The notes beneath the pieces are model-generated. The model saw nothing but the letters and a program-made list of their open reading frames with translations. It was not told the DNA's origin and searched no databases. From Sphingomonas sp. R-74633 (GTDB taxonomy: Bacteria; Pseudomonadota; Alphaproteobacteria; Sphingomonadales; Sphingomonadaceae): a DNA stretch of 64,000 nucleotides. Both the position numbers and the translations under genes were made by a program. Positions 36,667-58,121 of the stretch are shown in pieces. Position 1 is the first letter of the stretch. Every line of letters begins with the position of its first letter. The stretch lies in the NCBI RefSeq assembly GCF_013416555.1, contig NZ_JACCFG010000001.1:558001-622000 (forward strand). The letters are read 5' to 3'.

Positions 36667-37521
36667 ATGAACGTGCTGCTGGCAGAATGGCTGTTCCTCA
36701 CCCCGGTGTGGAGCATCGGCCTGATCCTGTTCGTCGGAATGGCCGCAGCGGGGTGGCTTGGCTCCTGGCTGCGCAAGCGCCGCGACCGCACGCATCCGAA
36801 GCCTGAAGCCGGCAAGAAGGACAAGGAGGATAGCCAGGAAGGGCTGATCGTCTCGGCAGTGATGGGCCTGCTCGCGCTGCTTGTCGGCTTCACCTTCTCG
36901 CTGGCGCTCGACCGGTTCGACAATCGCCGGGTGGGGGTGCTCGAAGAAGCCAATGCGATCGGCACCACTTATCTGCGTACCCAGATGATCGATGCGCCCT
37001 ATCGCGCGCAGATCAGCCAGTTGCTCGCGGATTATACCGACAACCGGGTGGCGCTATCGCACGAAAAGGCCGGTTCGCGCGCCGAGGCGCTGATGGTGCG
37101 CAACGACCAGTTGGTCACCCAGCTCTGGACCGCCACCCGGGCGGCCTGGCCGACGATGAAGGGGCTGGATTTCTCCAGCGCCTATCTCGATTCGATGAAC
37201 GCGATGATCGACATGGACGCCACAAGGCGGGCGGCGCGAAGGGCGCATGTGCCGGCGGAGGTGTTCCTGTTGCTGTTCATCTATCAGTTCGTCGCGGCGG
37301 GCGTACTCGGCTATGTGCTGGTCGGCGCGCGCGGGCGGCAGACCGGCGCCTTCCTGTTCTTCCTGTTCGGCCTGTCGCTGCTGCTGGTGATCGATCTGGA
37401 CCGGCCCGTGGACGGCGGAGTCACCGTCTCGCAGCAGCCGATGCTCGACGTGCGCGACATGATCCGCGCCAACCCGCCGGCGGTCTATGATCGCCCGCCG
37501 GCACCCGTGCCACAGCTTTAG
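36667..37521 (+). CDS. DUF4239 (bestrophin-like) membrane protein
   Basis: A 284-residue inner-membrane protein with hydrophobic segments at about 13-34, 63-82, 196-219 and 226-246. The segment SAVMGLLALLVGFTFSLALDRFDNRR, with the following VLEEANAIGTTYLR, is typical of DUF4239 proteins, annotated as bestrophin-like because of likeness to chloride channels. It probably forms an ion channel, but selectivity is unknown. It follows the barrel protein gene after 12 bases and is likely cotranscribed; its stop lies five bases from the autotransporter end on the other strand. Confidence 0.85.
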   Translation: MNVLLAEWLFLTPVWSIGLILFVGMAAAGWLGSWLRKRRDRTHPKPEAGKKDKEDSQEGLIVSAVMGLLALLVGFTFSLALDRFDNRRVGVLEEANAIGTTYLRTQMIDAPYRAQISQLLADYTDNRVALSHEKAGSRAEALMVRNDQLVTQLWTATRAAWPTMKGLDFSSAYLDSMNAMIDMDATRRAARRAHVPAEVFLLLFIYQFVAAGVLGYVLVGARGRQTGAFLFFLFGLSLLLVIDLDRPVDGGVTVSQQPMLDVRDMIRANPPAVYDRPPAPVPQL

Positions 37522-37525
37522 CCGA

Positions 37526-49825
<12,300 letters not shown>

Positions 49826-50040
49826 TTGATCCCCCGTGTGCGCGGAGGCAGACCTTCCTAGGGGTTGGTGTCAAGATGCCATTTGGGAGTCCGAGGGGCG
49901 CCGCACGGGGGCGATTGGCGCGGGGTTCGGAAGGACATCGCGCCAAGCCCTTGGAACTAGGGGCGCATCAGCTGCCGGCTTCGCGGGCTGCCGCGAACCG
50001 AATAGAAAAAGACGAGCAACAATTTTTTGCGTGATCGTGC

Positions 50041-50082
50041 AGGCACCCGTCCAAAGCTGCGTTTGGCGCGCTTTGCGGGCCT
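50041..50082 (-). terminator. Hairpin after the DeoR gene
   Basis: Read on the minus strand, AGG(C)CCG pairs with CGGG(T)GCCT and CAAAGC with GCTTTG around a 12-base loop. It starts right after the DeoR stop. No T-run follows, so termination is only suggested. The rest of the 257-base gap to the autotransporter start should contain that gene's promoter, but I saw none clearly. Confidence 0.4.
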
Positions 50083-50868
50083 TCAGGCGATGATCAGCTT
50101 CACGCCCGCCTGTTCGATCATGCGAGCGTGCGCGTCGCTGATCGCCGCGTCGGTCACGATCACGTCGAGTTCGTCCAGCCCGCAGACCACCGAGCCCGAG
50201 GGCGCGGCGAACTTCGAGCTGTCGACGAGCAGCGCCACCCATTCGGCGCGGTCGATCATCTGGCGTTCGGCGGCGGCGAGCACGACATCGGCCTGCATCA
50301 CGCCCTGCGCGCCGACGAATGCGGCGCCCATGAACAGGCGCGGGGCGTGGACGCGCGGCATGCATTCCTCGCCGCCGATGCCCAGGATGATGTTTTGCTC
50401 GCGGAACAGCGATCCGCCGGGAACGGCGATGCGAGTGCCCGGCTGCGGCAGCAGCGCACTCACCACATGCAGCGAGTTGGTCAGAACCTGGAGGTTGAGG
50501 CCGGCGAGGTGGCGGCACATCTGCAGCGTGGTCGAGCCGCCATCGATAATGATCGATTCACCCGGCTGGCAGAGCGCGGCGGCGGCGCGGCCGATCGCTT
50601 CCTTCTGCTTGCGGTTGCGATCGATATTCTCGTGGAAGGGAACGCCCGCCAGCGACTGCACGTCGGTGCGCTCGCCCGCAGATTCGTCATCGACGAGCCG
50701 GGCGCCGCCGCGCACGCGCTGGATCACGCCCTTGCCCTCGAGCCGGTCGAGATCGCGGCGCAGCGTGGCGGGGGAGGCCGCGACGCTGGCCTCCAGGCTC
50801 TTGAACGACACAAAGCCCGTTTTCCCGATCAGATCGAGGATCAGGCTGTCGCGCTCTTCGACATGCAT
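50083..50868 (-). CDS. DeoR/GlpR family regulator, probable rhamnose regulator
   Basis: A 261-residue DeoR-type transcription factor. The N-terminal winged helix (about 5-58: LILDLIGKTGFVSFKSLEASVAASPATLRRDLDRLE) is followed by the DeoR C-terminal sugar-phosphate-isomerase-like domain (GESIIIDGGSTTLQMCRHL, VLTNSLHVV, IGGEE..., VLLVDSSKF). Family members are repressors released by phosphorylated sugars. It is 68 bases downstream of rhaI on the same strand, as third gene of the divergent rhamnose unit; probable control of the rhaD/kinase promoter gap. Confidence 0.9.
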   Translation of the reverse strand: MHVEERDSLILDLIGKTGFVSFKSLEASVAASPATLRRDLDRLEGKGVIQRVRGGARLVDDESAGERTDVQSLAGVPFHENIDRNRKQKEAIGRAAAALCQPGESIIIDGGSTTLQMCRHLAGLNLQVLTNSLHVVSALLPQPGTRIAVPGGSLFREQNIILGIGGEECMPRVHAPRLFMGAAFVGAQGVMQADVVLAAAERQMIDRAEWVALLVDSSKFAAPSGSVVCGLDELDVIVTDAAISDAHARMIEQAGVKLIIA

Positions 50869-50936
50869 TTCCGGTTAGGCCCCATATTCTTCAAGGCCTT
50901 GTGCCGGGCAAATCGCCCGAAATCAATCTTTTCCGC

Positions 50937-52232
50937 TCAAACGATGCCAGCGCCGAGGCCGACCGCATTGCGCTCCTGCGCCTTGCGGGCGCGCCAGCCG
51001 CTGTCGCGATAGGCGAGGACCGGATCGATCGCGCCGCCGGCCTCCATCCGTGTCATGGCGAGGATCGGCGAGACGTCGGTGCGATAGCCTTTCCGCAGAG
51101 TGAGAAAGGCGAGCATCGTGTCGTTGTCCGCCTGTGCCGCGCCTAGGGCCTCGCGGTCGACGATGCTCGCCTTGGCAAAGGCGCCGGCGATCGCCTCGGC
51201 GGAGGAAATCATGCTCTCGATCGGATCGGTGACGTTGTGCGACTGGTCGATCATGTAGGCCGGGTCGAACCCGTCGCGCGGGTTCTGCTCGGCCTCGATC
51301 AGCTCGTTGAAGACGAGGAAGAGCTGGTGCGGGTTGATCGATCCGCTGTCGAGATCGTCATCGCCATATTTGCTGTCATTGAAGTGGAAGCCGCCCAGCT
51401 TGCCGAAGCGGTGGAGCCGGGCGACGATCTGTTCGATGTTCACATTGGGCGCGTGGTGGCCGAGATCGACCAGGCACTTTGCCTTGGGGCCAAGCTCCTG
51501 CGCGGCAAGGATCGAGGAGCCCCAGTCCGAGATCACGGTGGAGTAGAAGGCCGGCTCGAACATCTTGTGCTCAAGCAGCATCCGCCAGTTGTCGGGCAGC
51601 GCGGCATAGACTTGGGCTGCCGTCTCCAGATAGCGGTCGAGCGACTTGGCGAGGTCCTGCTGGCCGGGGAAGTTGGTGCCATCGCCCACCCAGACGGTGA
51701 GCGCGGTCGAACCGAGCTGCCGGCCGATCTCGATGCACTCGATATTATGTTCGACTGCCTGGGCGCGCACGCCGGCGTCCCCGGCAGACAGGCTGCCGTC
51801 GCGGTAGCTCAGCTTCTGGCCGGGCTGGTCCTGGAAGGTGTTTGAATTGACTGCGTCGAAGCCGAGCCCGAGCGCCGCCGCTTCCTGGCGCAGCGCCGCA
51901 TAGTCGCTGACCTTGTCCCAGGGGAAATGCGGGCTGACGCGCGGTGTGACGGTCGAAAGCTGGTGGATCACCGCGCAGTCGGCAAGCTTCTCGTGGATCG
52001 TCGTCGGCTCGCCGGGAATCGGAAATTTGGCGAAGCGCGTGCCGCCACGGCCGGCGCCCCAGCTCGGCACCGCGACCGAGAAATCGGCGACGCGGGCCTT
52101 CACTGCATCGATATCGACTCCCCGGCGGGCAAGCGCGCGGCCCAGGCTGTCATATTCGTCCTGCAGCGCTTCCGCGCGCACCGCGTTGTGGCTTTCGATC
52201 TGGTCGACCGAAAGCGGCAGTTCCTTCGCCAT
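50937..52232 (-). CDS. rhaI: L-rhamnose isomerase, RhaI type
   Basis: A 431-residue TIM-barrel isomerase of the Pseudomonas stutzeri L-rhamnose isomerase type (distinct from E. coli RhaA), converting L-rhamnose to L-rhamnulose. Metal ligands match the family: Glu221 in LEHKM, Asp256 and His259 in VDLGHH, His283 in GFHFND, Asp291/Asp293 in GDDDLD, and Asp329 in MIDQSHN, each about two residues from the stutzeri numbers. A GAGGG lies before the ATG. It is 21 bases downstream of rhaD and precedes the regulator gene. Confidence 0.95.
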   Translation of the reverse strand: MAKELPLSVDQIESHNAVRAEALQDEYDSLGRALARRGVDIDAVKARVADFSVAVPSWGAGRGGTRFAKFPIPGEPTTIHEKLADCAVIHQLSTVTPRVSPHFPWDKVSDYAALRQEAAALGLGFDAVNSNTFQDQPGQKLSYRDGSLSAGDAGVRAQAVEHNIECIEIGRQLGSTALTVWVGDGTNFPGQQDLAKSLDRYLETAAQVYAALPDNWRMLLEHKMFEPAFYSTVISDWGSSILAAQELGPKAKCLVDLGHHAPNVNIEQIVARLHRFGKLGGFHFNDSKYGDDDLDSGSINPHQLFLVFNELIEAEQNPRDGFDPAYMIDQSHNVTDPIESMISSAEAIAGAFAKASIVDREALGAAQADNDTMLAFLTLRKGYRTDVSPILAMTRMEAGGAIDPVLAYRDSGWRARKAQERNAVGLGAGIV

Positions 52233-52253
52233 TCCACCCTCTTTCCCGTTCTT

Positions 52254-54371
52254 TTATCGCGTGAATGCCTGCGCGTTCCCGGCGTCTACATTGACGATGT
52301 TGCCCGTCGATTTTGAAGAGGCTTCGGAGGCGAAGAAGTGCACTGCCTCGGCCACGTCCTCGGGCAGCACGTCGCGCTTGAGCATCGATCGGTTGCGGTA
52401 ATGCTCTTCCAACTCGGAGCCGGGGTCGATGCCGTGCGCGCCGGCGCGCTCCTTGCGCCAGTCGCCGTCCCAGATCCGCGAGCCCTTGATCACCGCGTCC
52501 GGATTGACCGTGTTGACGCGGATGCCGTGCGGGGCGCCCTCCAGTGCCAGGCAGCGCGCGAGATGCAGCGCCGCCGCCTTGGCCGAGGCATAGGCGGAGG
52601 CGTTGACTGCCGCGGCCAGCGCGTTCTTCGAGCCGATGAACACGATCGAGCCGCCGCCGACCGCACGCATCAGCGGGAAGGCGGCGCGGGCACTGAGGAA
52701 ATAGCCCTCGGCCAGCACGCCATAGTTGCGGCGCCACAGCTCGACGCTGGTCTCCTCGAGCGAGGCGGAGGAGGCGATGCCGGCATTGGCGACAAGGATG
52801 TCGAGCCCGCCGAACTCGCGGGTACACGCTTCGAACGCAGCGGCGACCTGGCCTTCATCGGTGACGTCGCAGGTCTCGGCGCGGACCACGTCCTTGCCGA
52901 ACGTCTGCGCCATCTCGCCGCGCACGCGCTCCGCGGCTTCGGTGTCGCGGTCGACCAGCATCACGCAGGCGCCGTCCTCGAGCAGGCGGCGGACCGTCGC
53001 CGCACCGATGCCGCCCGCACCGCCGCTCACCAGCGCGATGCGGCCGACCAGCGGTTTTGGCTTGGGCATGCGCTGGAGCTTGGCTTCCTCTAGCGCCCAA
53101 TATTCGATGCCGTACGCTTCCTTCTCGGGCAGGCCGACATAGTCGCCGATCGCCTCGGCGCCGCGCATCACGTTGATCGCGTTGCCGTAGAACTCGCCTG
53201 CCAGCCGCGCCGTGGCCTTGTCGGCGGCGAAGGTTATCCGGCCGATGCCGGGGATCAGCACCACCACCGGATTGGGATCGCGCATCGCCGGGTCGCCGGG
53301 CGCGGCGCAGCGCTGGTAATAGGCGGCATAGCCCTCGCGATAGGCATCGAGCGACGCGGCCAGATAGGCCTCGTCGTCGAGCCGGGCCGGGTCGAGCGCG
53401 AGCGGCGCGATCTTGGTGCGCAGGAAGTGATCGGGGCAGGAAGTGCCGATCGGCACCAGCCGGGCGAAATCGTTGCTCCCGATGAACTCGAGCGTTTCCG
53501 GATCGTCGGAGAAATGGCCGATCTTGCCGCGCGCGCCGGCCATCAGTCCGCGCAGTCGGGGCATCAGCCGGGCGGCGGCAGCGGCGCGGTCGGAAGCGGG
53601 CAGGGGAGCGACGATCTCGCCGCCAAATGCCGGGCCCTTGGCGAGGCGCGCGTTGAGATAGGCCGCTGCATCGGCAATCAGCGCGATCGTGTTGTCGTAG
53701 CAGGCCTTGGACGTGTCGCCCCAGCAGATGATGCCATGGCCCTCGAGCATCACTCCGCGCAGGTTGGGCTTCTCGGCGGCGAGCGTGCGGAGCTGGAGCC
53801 CGAGCTCGAAGCCGGGGCGCTTCCACGGCAGCCAGCCGACCATGCCGCCCCAGATCGCATCGGTCGCCGCCTTGCCTGCGCTCGACGCGGCCAGTGCGAT
53901 GATCGCGTCGGGATGGACGTGATCGACATGGGCATAAGGGAGGTAACCGTGCAGCGGCGTGTCGATCGAGGCTGCGCGCGCGTTGAGGTTGAACGTGCAG
54001 TGCGGCAAGTAACCGACCATCTCGTCCTCGAATTCGACGCCACGATAGCGCGATTTGAGACTCAGCAGCTTGTCGAGATAGAGCGTCGCAAAACCATCGA
54101 GCTTCATCGAGCCGATGTCGCCGCCCGATCCCTTCACCCATAGCACTGTCGCCGGCGCACCGGTGAGCGGGTCGACCGTCTCGATCTTCGCCGAGGTGTT
54201 GCCCCCCCCGAAATTGGTGACGGTAAGGTCCGAGCCGAGCAGGTTCGAGCGGTAGAGCAGCAGGGCTTCCGGCGACATGCCTGCGGCCTCGGCATCCGAC
54301 CAGCGGTTGCCCGGCACGGCGAACGGAATGGCGGATGCCGCGCTGCGCACCCTTGTTTCGTCTTCAAGCAT
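52254..54371 (-). CDS. rhaD: Bifunctional rhamnulose-1-phosphate aldolase / alcohol dehydrogenase
   Basis: A 705-residue fusion. Residues about 1-420 form the class II aldolase domain (NLLGSDLTVTNFGGGNTS, YLPHCTF, DHVHPDAIIALAAS, GHGIICWGDT) that splits rhamnulose-1-phosphate into DHAP and L-lactaldehyde. Residues about 430-705 are a short-chain dehydrogenase (ALVSGGAGGIGAATV, the NAG-type LVANAGIA, and the catalytic YASAK) that oxidises the aldehyde to L-lactate. This fusion is known in Bacilli and Proteobacteria that lack E. coli RhaD. Coding-strand G8 (plus-strand C8 at 54202-54209) lies in the GGGN motif. First gene of the minus-strand unit. Confidence 0.93.
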   Translation of the reverse strand: MLEDETRVRSAASAIPFAVPGNRWSDAEAAGMSPEALLLYRSNLLGSDLTVTNFGGGNTSAKIETVDPLTGAPATVLWVKGSGGDIGSMKLDGFATLYLDKLLSLKSRYRGVEFEDEMVGYLPHCTFNLNARAASIDTPLHGYLPYAHVDHVHPDAIIALAASSAGKAATDAIWGGMVGWLPWKRPGFELGLQLRTLAAEKPNLRGVMLEGHGIICWGDTSKACYDNTIALIADAAAYLNARLAKGPAFGGEIVAPLPASDRAAAAARLMPRLRGLMAGARGKIGHFSDDPETLEFIGSNDFARLVPIGTSCPDHFLRTKIAPLALDPARLDDEAYLAASLDAYREGYAAYYQRCAAPGDPAMRDPNPVVVLIPGIGRITFAADKATARLAGEFYGNAINVMRGAEAIGDYVGLPEKEAYGIEYWALEEAKLQRMPKPKPLVGRIALVSGGAGGIGAATVRRLLEDGACVMLVDRDTEAAERVRGEMAQTFGKDVVRAETCDVTDEGQVAAAFEACTREFGGLDILVANAGIASSASLEETSVELWRRNYGVLAEGYFLSARAAFPLMRAVGGGSIVFIGSKNALAAAVNASAYASAKAAALHLARCLALEGAPHGIRVNTVNPDAVIKGSRIWDGDWRKERAGAHGIDPGSELEEHYRNRSMLKRDVLPEDVAEAVHFFASEASSKSTGNIVNVDAGNAQAFTR

Positions 54372-54410
54372 CCGGAATCACTCTCCCCCAGCGCCCCGTT
54401 CGGCGCGAGT

Positions 54411-54461
54411 TTCGCATTACGTGACTAGCCAGATACAATCAACTTCGCTAAATATCAATCA
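54411..54461. promoter_or_regulatory. Divergent promoter region with paired short repeats
   Basis: The 111-base gap between the divergent rhaD and kinase genes has two CAATCA words exactly 20 bases apart (54436-54441, 54456-54461) and two TTCGC words 33 bases apart (54411, 54444), close to two and three helical turns. These are candidate half-sites for the DeoR regulator. No clear -10/-35 pair was assigned. Confidence 0.35.
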
Positions 54462-54482
54462 TAACAAAAAGGGGAGGCAGCA

Positions 54483-55916
54483 TTGGGGGATGGGCTGAGC
54501 GTCGTGCTCGATCTGGGCAAGACCTTGTCGAAGCTCAGTCTATGGGACGCGTCGGGGGCAATGCTCGCCCGGCGGACGCGGCCGAATGCGCAGATCAACG
54601 CAGTGATCGGTGGCGAGAGCATCCGCGTGCTCGATTCGGCGGGGATCGAGGCCTGGGCGGCGGAGGTGCTGCGCAAATTTGCCGGGCTTGGCCGCGTGGC
54701 GCGGATCATCCCGGTGGGGCATGGCGCGGCGGCCGCGATCGTGCGCGATGGGGCGCTGGCGGCGCCATCGCTCGATTATGAGCAGCCGATCCCGGCGGAG
54801 CAGATCGCCGCCTATCACGGCCAGCGCGACCCGTTCGCCCGCACCGGCTCGCCCGCGCTGCCCGATGGGCTCAATTTGGGGCTGCAGCTCCATTTCCTTG
54901 AGACATTCGATCGCGAGTTGCTTACCGGCGACGCGACGATCCTGCCCTGGCCGCAATATTGGGCCTGGCGCTTCTCGGGCGTCACTGCGTCGGAAGTAAC
55001 GAGCCTCGGCTGCCATAGTGATCTCTGGTGCCCCGCTTCGGGTAATCCTTCGGCGCTGGCGGAGCGGCGTGGTTGGGCGGCCCGGCTCGCGCCGCTGCGC
55101 CATGCGGGCGAAGCGATCGGCACGATCAACGCCGAATGGGCGGAGCGCACCGGTCTGCCGGCCGATGTGGCGGTGCATTGCGGGCTGCACGACTCGAACG
55201 CTGCGCTGCTGGCTGCGCGCGGTTTTGCCGATATCGCCGAGCATGAGGCGACCGTACTTTCGACCGGCACCTGGTTCGTCGCAATGCGGACGCCGGGCAA
55301 GGCCGCGCGGATCGACCTGGCGGGGTTGCCCGAGACCAGGGATTGCCTGGTCAATGTCGATGTCCACGGCACGCCGATCCCTTCGGCCCGCTTCATGGGC
55401 GGGCGGGAGATCGAGTTGCTGACCGGCATCGATACGCGGCGGGTCGACATCAACCCGGACCAGCCTGCGATCATCGCGGCCCTGCCGGGCGTGGTCGCAA
55501 GCGGAGCGATGGTGCTGCCCACGCTCACCCCGGGGGTCGGGCCTTTCCCCGGCGGCGCTACGCGCTGGATCAACCGGCCTGCGGAATCGATCGAACTGCG
55601 AGCGGCGGTGTGCCTGTACGCCGCGCTGGTGGCGGACGAGATGCTCGGTCTGATCGGCACTCGCGAGCGCGTGCTGGTCGAGGGGCGGTTCGGCGAGGCG
55701 CAGGCCTTTGTCCGCACGCTCGCCACGCTGCGGCCGGACCTGCGCGTGCTCGTCTCCAACCAGCAAAATGATGTCTCGTACGGTGCGCTGCGGCTGATCG
55801 ACCCTGCGCTCGCGCCGCCGTCCGAACTGATCCAAGTCCAGCCGCTCGATCGCGATCTCAGCGCCTACGCCGCACGCTGGCGGGCCCTGATCACGGGCAG
55901 CAGCGAGGCAGCATGA
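54483..55916 (+). CDS. Rhamnulokinase (FGGY family sugar kinase)
   Basis: A 477-residue ASKHA-fold kinase that would phosphorylate L-rhamnulose. The start is TTG at 54483: GGGGAGG lies six bases before it and no in-frame ATG follows closely. The first strand reads [16 protein letters not shown] (phosphate-1 loop), and [12 protein letters not shown] is the phosphate-2 loop; the second sugar-binding face is [16 protein letters not shown]. The rest includes [16 protein letters not shown] and the C-terminal adenosine region. Substrate is inferred from its place opposite rhaD and before lldD, with four-base overlap to lldD. Confidence 0.88.
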   Translation: MGDGLSVVLDLGKTLSKLSLWDASGAMLARRTRPNAQINAVIGGESIRVLDSAGIEAWAAEVLRKFAGLGRVARIIPVGHGAAAAIVRDGALAAPSLDYEQPIPAEQIAAYHGQRDPFARTGSPALPDGLNLGLQLHFLETFDRELLTGDATILPWPQYWAWRFSGVTASEVTSLGCHSDLWCPASGNPSALAERRGWAARLAPLRHAGEAIGTINAEWAERTGLPADVAVHCGLHDSNAALLAARGFADIAEHEATVLSTGTWFVAMRTPGKAARIDLAGLPETRDCLVNVDVHGTPIPSARFMGGREIELLTGIDTRRVDINPDQPAIIAALPGVVASGAMVLPTLTPGVGPFPGGATRWINRPAESIELRAAVCLYAALVADEMLGLIGTRERVLVEGRFGEAQAFVRTLATLRPDLRVLVSNQQNDVSYGALRLIDPALAPPSELIQVQPLDRDLSAYAARWRALITGSSEAA

Positions 55917-57061
55917 AGGCAGCGTCGATCTCGGACTATCGCGAACTCGCGCGGCGGCGGCTGCCGCGGTTCCTGTTCGAATATATCGATGGCGGCTCTT
56001 ATGCCGAAGTGACGCTAGGGCGGAACGTCGCCGATCTCGAGGCGGTGGCGCTGCGGCAGCGGGTGCTGCGTGACATTTCCGACATCGATCTGTCGACCAC
56101 CTTGTTCGGACAGAAGCTCGCAATGCCGGTCGCGCTGGGGCCGATCGGGCTGGCGGGGCTCAATGCCCGGCGCGGCGAGGTGCAGGCGGCGCGGGCGGCG
56201 GAGGCGGCGGGGGTGCCGTTCACGCTGTCGACCGTCTCGGCCTGTCCGCTGGCCGAAGTGGCGGGGGCGGTGGGCACGCCGCCCTGGTTCCAGCTCTACA
56301 TGATCTGCGACCGCGGCTTCATGATCGACCTGATGCAGCAGGCGAGTGCCGCGGGCTGCCCCGTGCTGGTGTTCACCGTCGACATGCCAGTGCCGGGAAC
56401 GCGCTACCGCGACTATCGCTCGGGGCTCGCCGGCGCGCCGGGGCTGGGCGGATCGCTGCGGCGGTTCGGCCAGGCGCTGACGCATCCACGCTGGGCCTGG
56501 GATGTCGGCCTGCGGGGTCGGCCGCACCATCTCGGCAATGTCGCGCCGGTGCTGGCGGGCAAGACCGGGCTCAACGACTTCTTCGCCTGGATGCGTGGCA
56601 ACTTCGATCCGGGGATCCGCTGGGACGATCTCGATTTCGTCCGGCAGCACTGGAAGGGGCCGATCGTGCTCAAGGGCATCCTCGATCCCGAGGACGCTCG
56701 CGAAGCCGCAGCGCGGGGGGTGGAGGGGGTGATCGTCTCCAACCATGGCGGGCGGCAGCTCGACGGCGTGCTGTCCACCGCTCGGGCGCTGCCAGCGATC
56801 GCCGATGCGGTGGAGGACAAGATGACCTTGCTGGCGGACGGCGGGATCCGCTCGGGGCTCGACGTGGTGCGGATGCTCGCGCTCGGCGCCAGGGGCGTGC
56901 TGCTCGGTCGGGCCTGGGCCTGGGCGCTGGGCGGGGCGGGGCAGGCGGGGGTGGCGCATGTGCTGGCGCTGCTCGAGGCGGAGATGCGCGTCGCCATGGG
57001 GCTGACCGGAGTCACGCGGATCGACCAGATCAACGAGAATATACTCGCGGGGAGGGAATAA
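55913..57061 (+). CDS. lldD: FMN-dependent L-lactate dehydrogenase
   Basis: A 382-residue alpha-hydroxy-acid oxidase family enzyme that oxidises L-lactate to pyruvate. FMN-binding [18 protein letters not shown], the active-site Tyr in FEYIDGGSY, the catalytic His in [11 protein letters not shown] near residue 278, and the phosphate site [24 protein letters not shown] are all present. Function as lactate dehydrogenase, and not as another hydroxyacid oxidase, is supported by the lactate formed by RhaD. The ATG overlaps the kinase stop by four bases (ATGA). Confidence 0.92.
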   Translation: MKAASISDYRELARRRLPRFLFEYIDGGSYAEVTLGRNVADLEAVALRQRVLRDISDIDLSTTLFGQKLAMPVALGPIGLAGLNARRGEVQAARAAEAAGVPFTLSTVSACPLAEVAGAVGTPPWFQLYMICDRGFMIDLMQQASAAGCPVLVFTVDMPVPGTRYRDYRSGLAGAPGLGGSLRRFGQALTHPRWAWDVGLRGRPHHLGNVAPVLAGKTGLNDFFAWMRGNFDPGIRWDDLDFVRQHWKGPIVLKGILDPEDAREAAARGVEGVIVSNHGGRQLDGVLSTARALPAIADAVEDKMTLLADGGIRSGLDVVRMLALGARGVLLGRAWAWALGGAGQAGVAHVLALLEAEMRVAMGLTGVTRIDQINENILAGRE

Positions 57062-57062
57062 G

Positions 57063-58121
57063 ATGGGCGGAAATCCGCTGATTGGCGTGTTATTTCATTG
57101 GCTTGGCGGGCTTTCTTCCGCGAGTTTCTATGTTCCCTATCGCCGCATCCAGGCCTGGTCCTGGGAGATTTTCTGGCTGGTCGGCGGGGTCTTTTCCTGG
57201 CTGATCGCGCCCTGGTTGTTCGCCTCGATCCAGACGCACGACCTGCTCGGCGTGCTCGCCCGCACCCCGCAATCGACCTGGTTCTGGTGCTGGTTCTGGG
57301 GGGCGATGTGGGGCTTTGGCGGACTCACTTTCGGGCTGACCATGCGGTATCTCGGCCTCTCTCTCGGTATGGCGGTGGCGCTGGGGCTGACCACGGTGAT
57401 CGGCACGATGGGGCCGCCGATCTTTCGCGGCACTTTGGGCGAGCTTGCCGGTACGCCCAGCGGGCAGATGACCTTTGTCGGCATCGTCATCACGCTGGCC
57501 GGCATCCTGGTGGTCGCGAGTGCCGGGCGTCGCAAGGAACGTGAGATGGCGGGGTCCGCCGCCAGCCAGAGCGTCAGCGAGTTCAACCTGCCCAAGGGGC
57601 TCGCGATCGCGGTGTTCTCCGGGATCATGTCGGGCTGTTTCGCCTGGGGGCTCGATGCGGGTGCGCCGATCCGCGCGGCGACACTTGCGGCGGGGACCGA
57701 CCCGCTGTGGCAGGGGCTGCCGGTGCTGTGCGTCGTGCTGCTCGGCGGCTTCACCACCAACTTCCTCTGGTGCGGCTGGCTGATCCTGCGCAACCGATCG
57801 GCGGGGCAGATCCTGGGCGCCAGCGCCACGGGCGAGAAGCCGCCGCTGCTGCGCAACTATGCGCTCGCCGCGCTGGGCGGCACGCTGTGGTACTTCCAGT
57901 TCTTCTTCTACACGATGGGCGAGAGCCAGATGGGGAAGTACGGCTTCTCCTCCTGGACGCTGCACATGGCGAGCATCATCCTGTTTTCGACGCTCTGGGG
58001 CTTCGCGCTCAAGGAGTGGGCAGGGGTGCGCGGGGGCACGCGGCTGCTGGTGTGGACCGGCATCGGCGCGCTGCTGCTCTCGACCGTGGTGATCGGCGTC
58101 GGCAATTATCTCGCGGCATGA
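57063..58121 (+). CDS. rhaT: L-rhamnose-proton symporter RhaT
   Basis: A 352-residue inner-membrane transporter with about ten hydrophobic segments. NPLIGVLFHWLGGLSSASFYVPYRRIQAWSWEIFWLVGGVFSWLIAPW, read in pieces, and the ending WTGIGALLLSTVVIGVGNYL are very like E. coli RhaT (344 residues). It imports rhamnose with a proton. It starts one base after the lldD stop and overlaps the next gene by four bases. Confidence 0.94.
   Translation: MGGNPLIGVLFHWLGGLSSASFYVPYRRIQAWSWEIFWLVGGVFSWLIAPWLFASIQTHDLLGVLARTPQSTWFWCWFWGAMWGFGGLTFGLTMRYLGLSLGMAVALGLTTVIGTMGPPIFRGTLGELAGTPSGQMTFVGIVITLAGILVVASAGRRKEREMAGSAASQSVSEFNLPKGLAIAVFSGIMSGCFAWGLDAGAPIRAATLAAGTDPLWQGLPVLCVVLLGGFTTNFLWCGWLILRNRSAGQILGASATGEKPPLLRNYALAALGGTLWYFQFFFYTMGESQMGKYGFSSWTLHMASIILFSTLWGFALKEWAGVRGGTRLLVWTGIGALLLSTVVIGVGNYLAA

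Noticed and set aside
54195..54215. Frameshift in rhaD at the C8 run
   Set aside because: The frame continues through both domains to a normal end, so the run is in frame as given.
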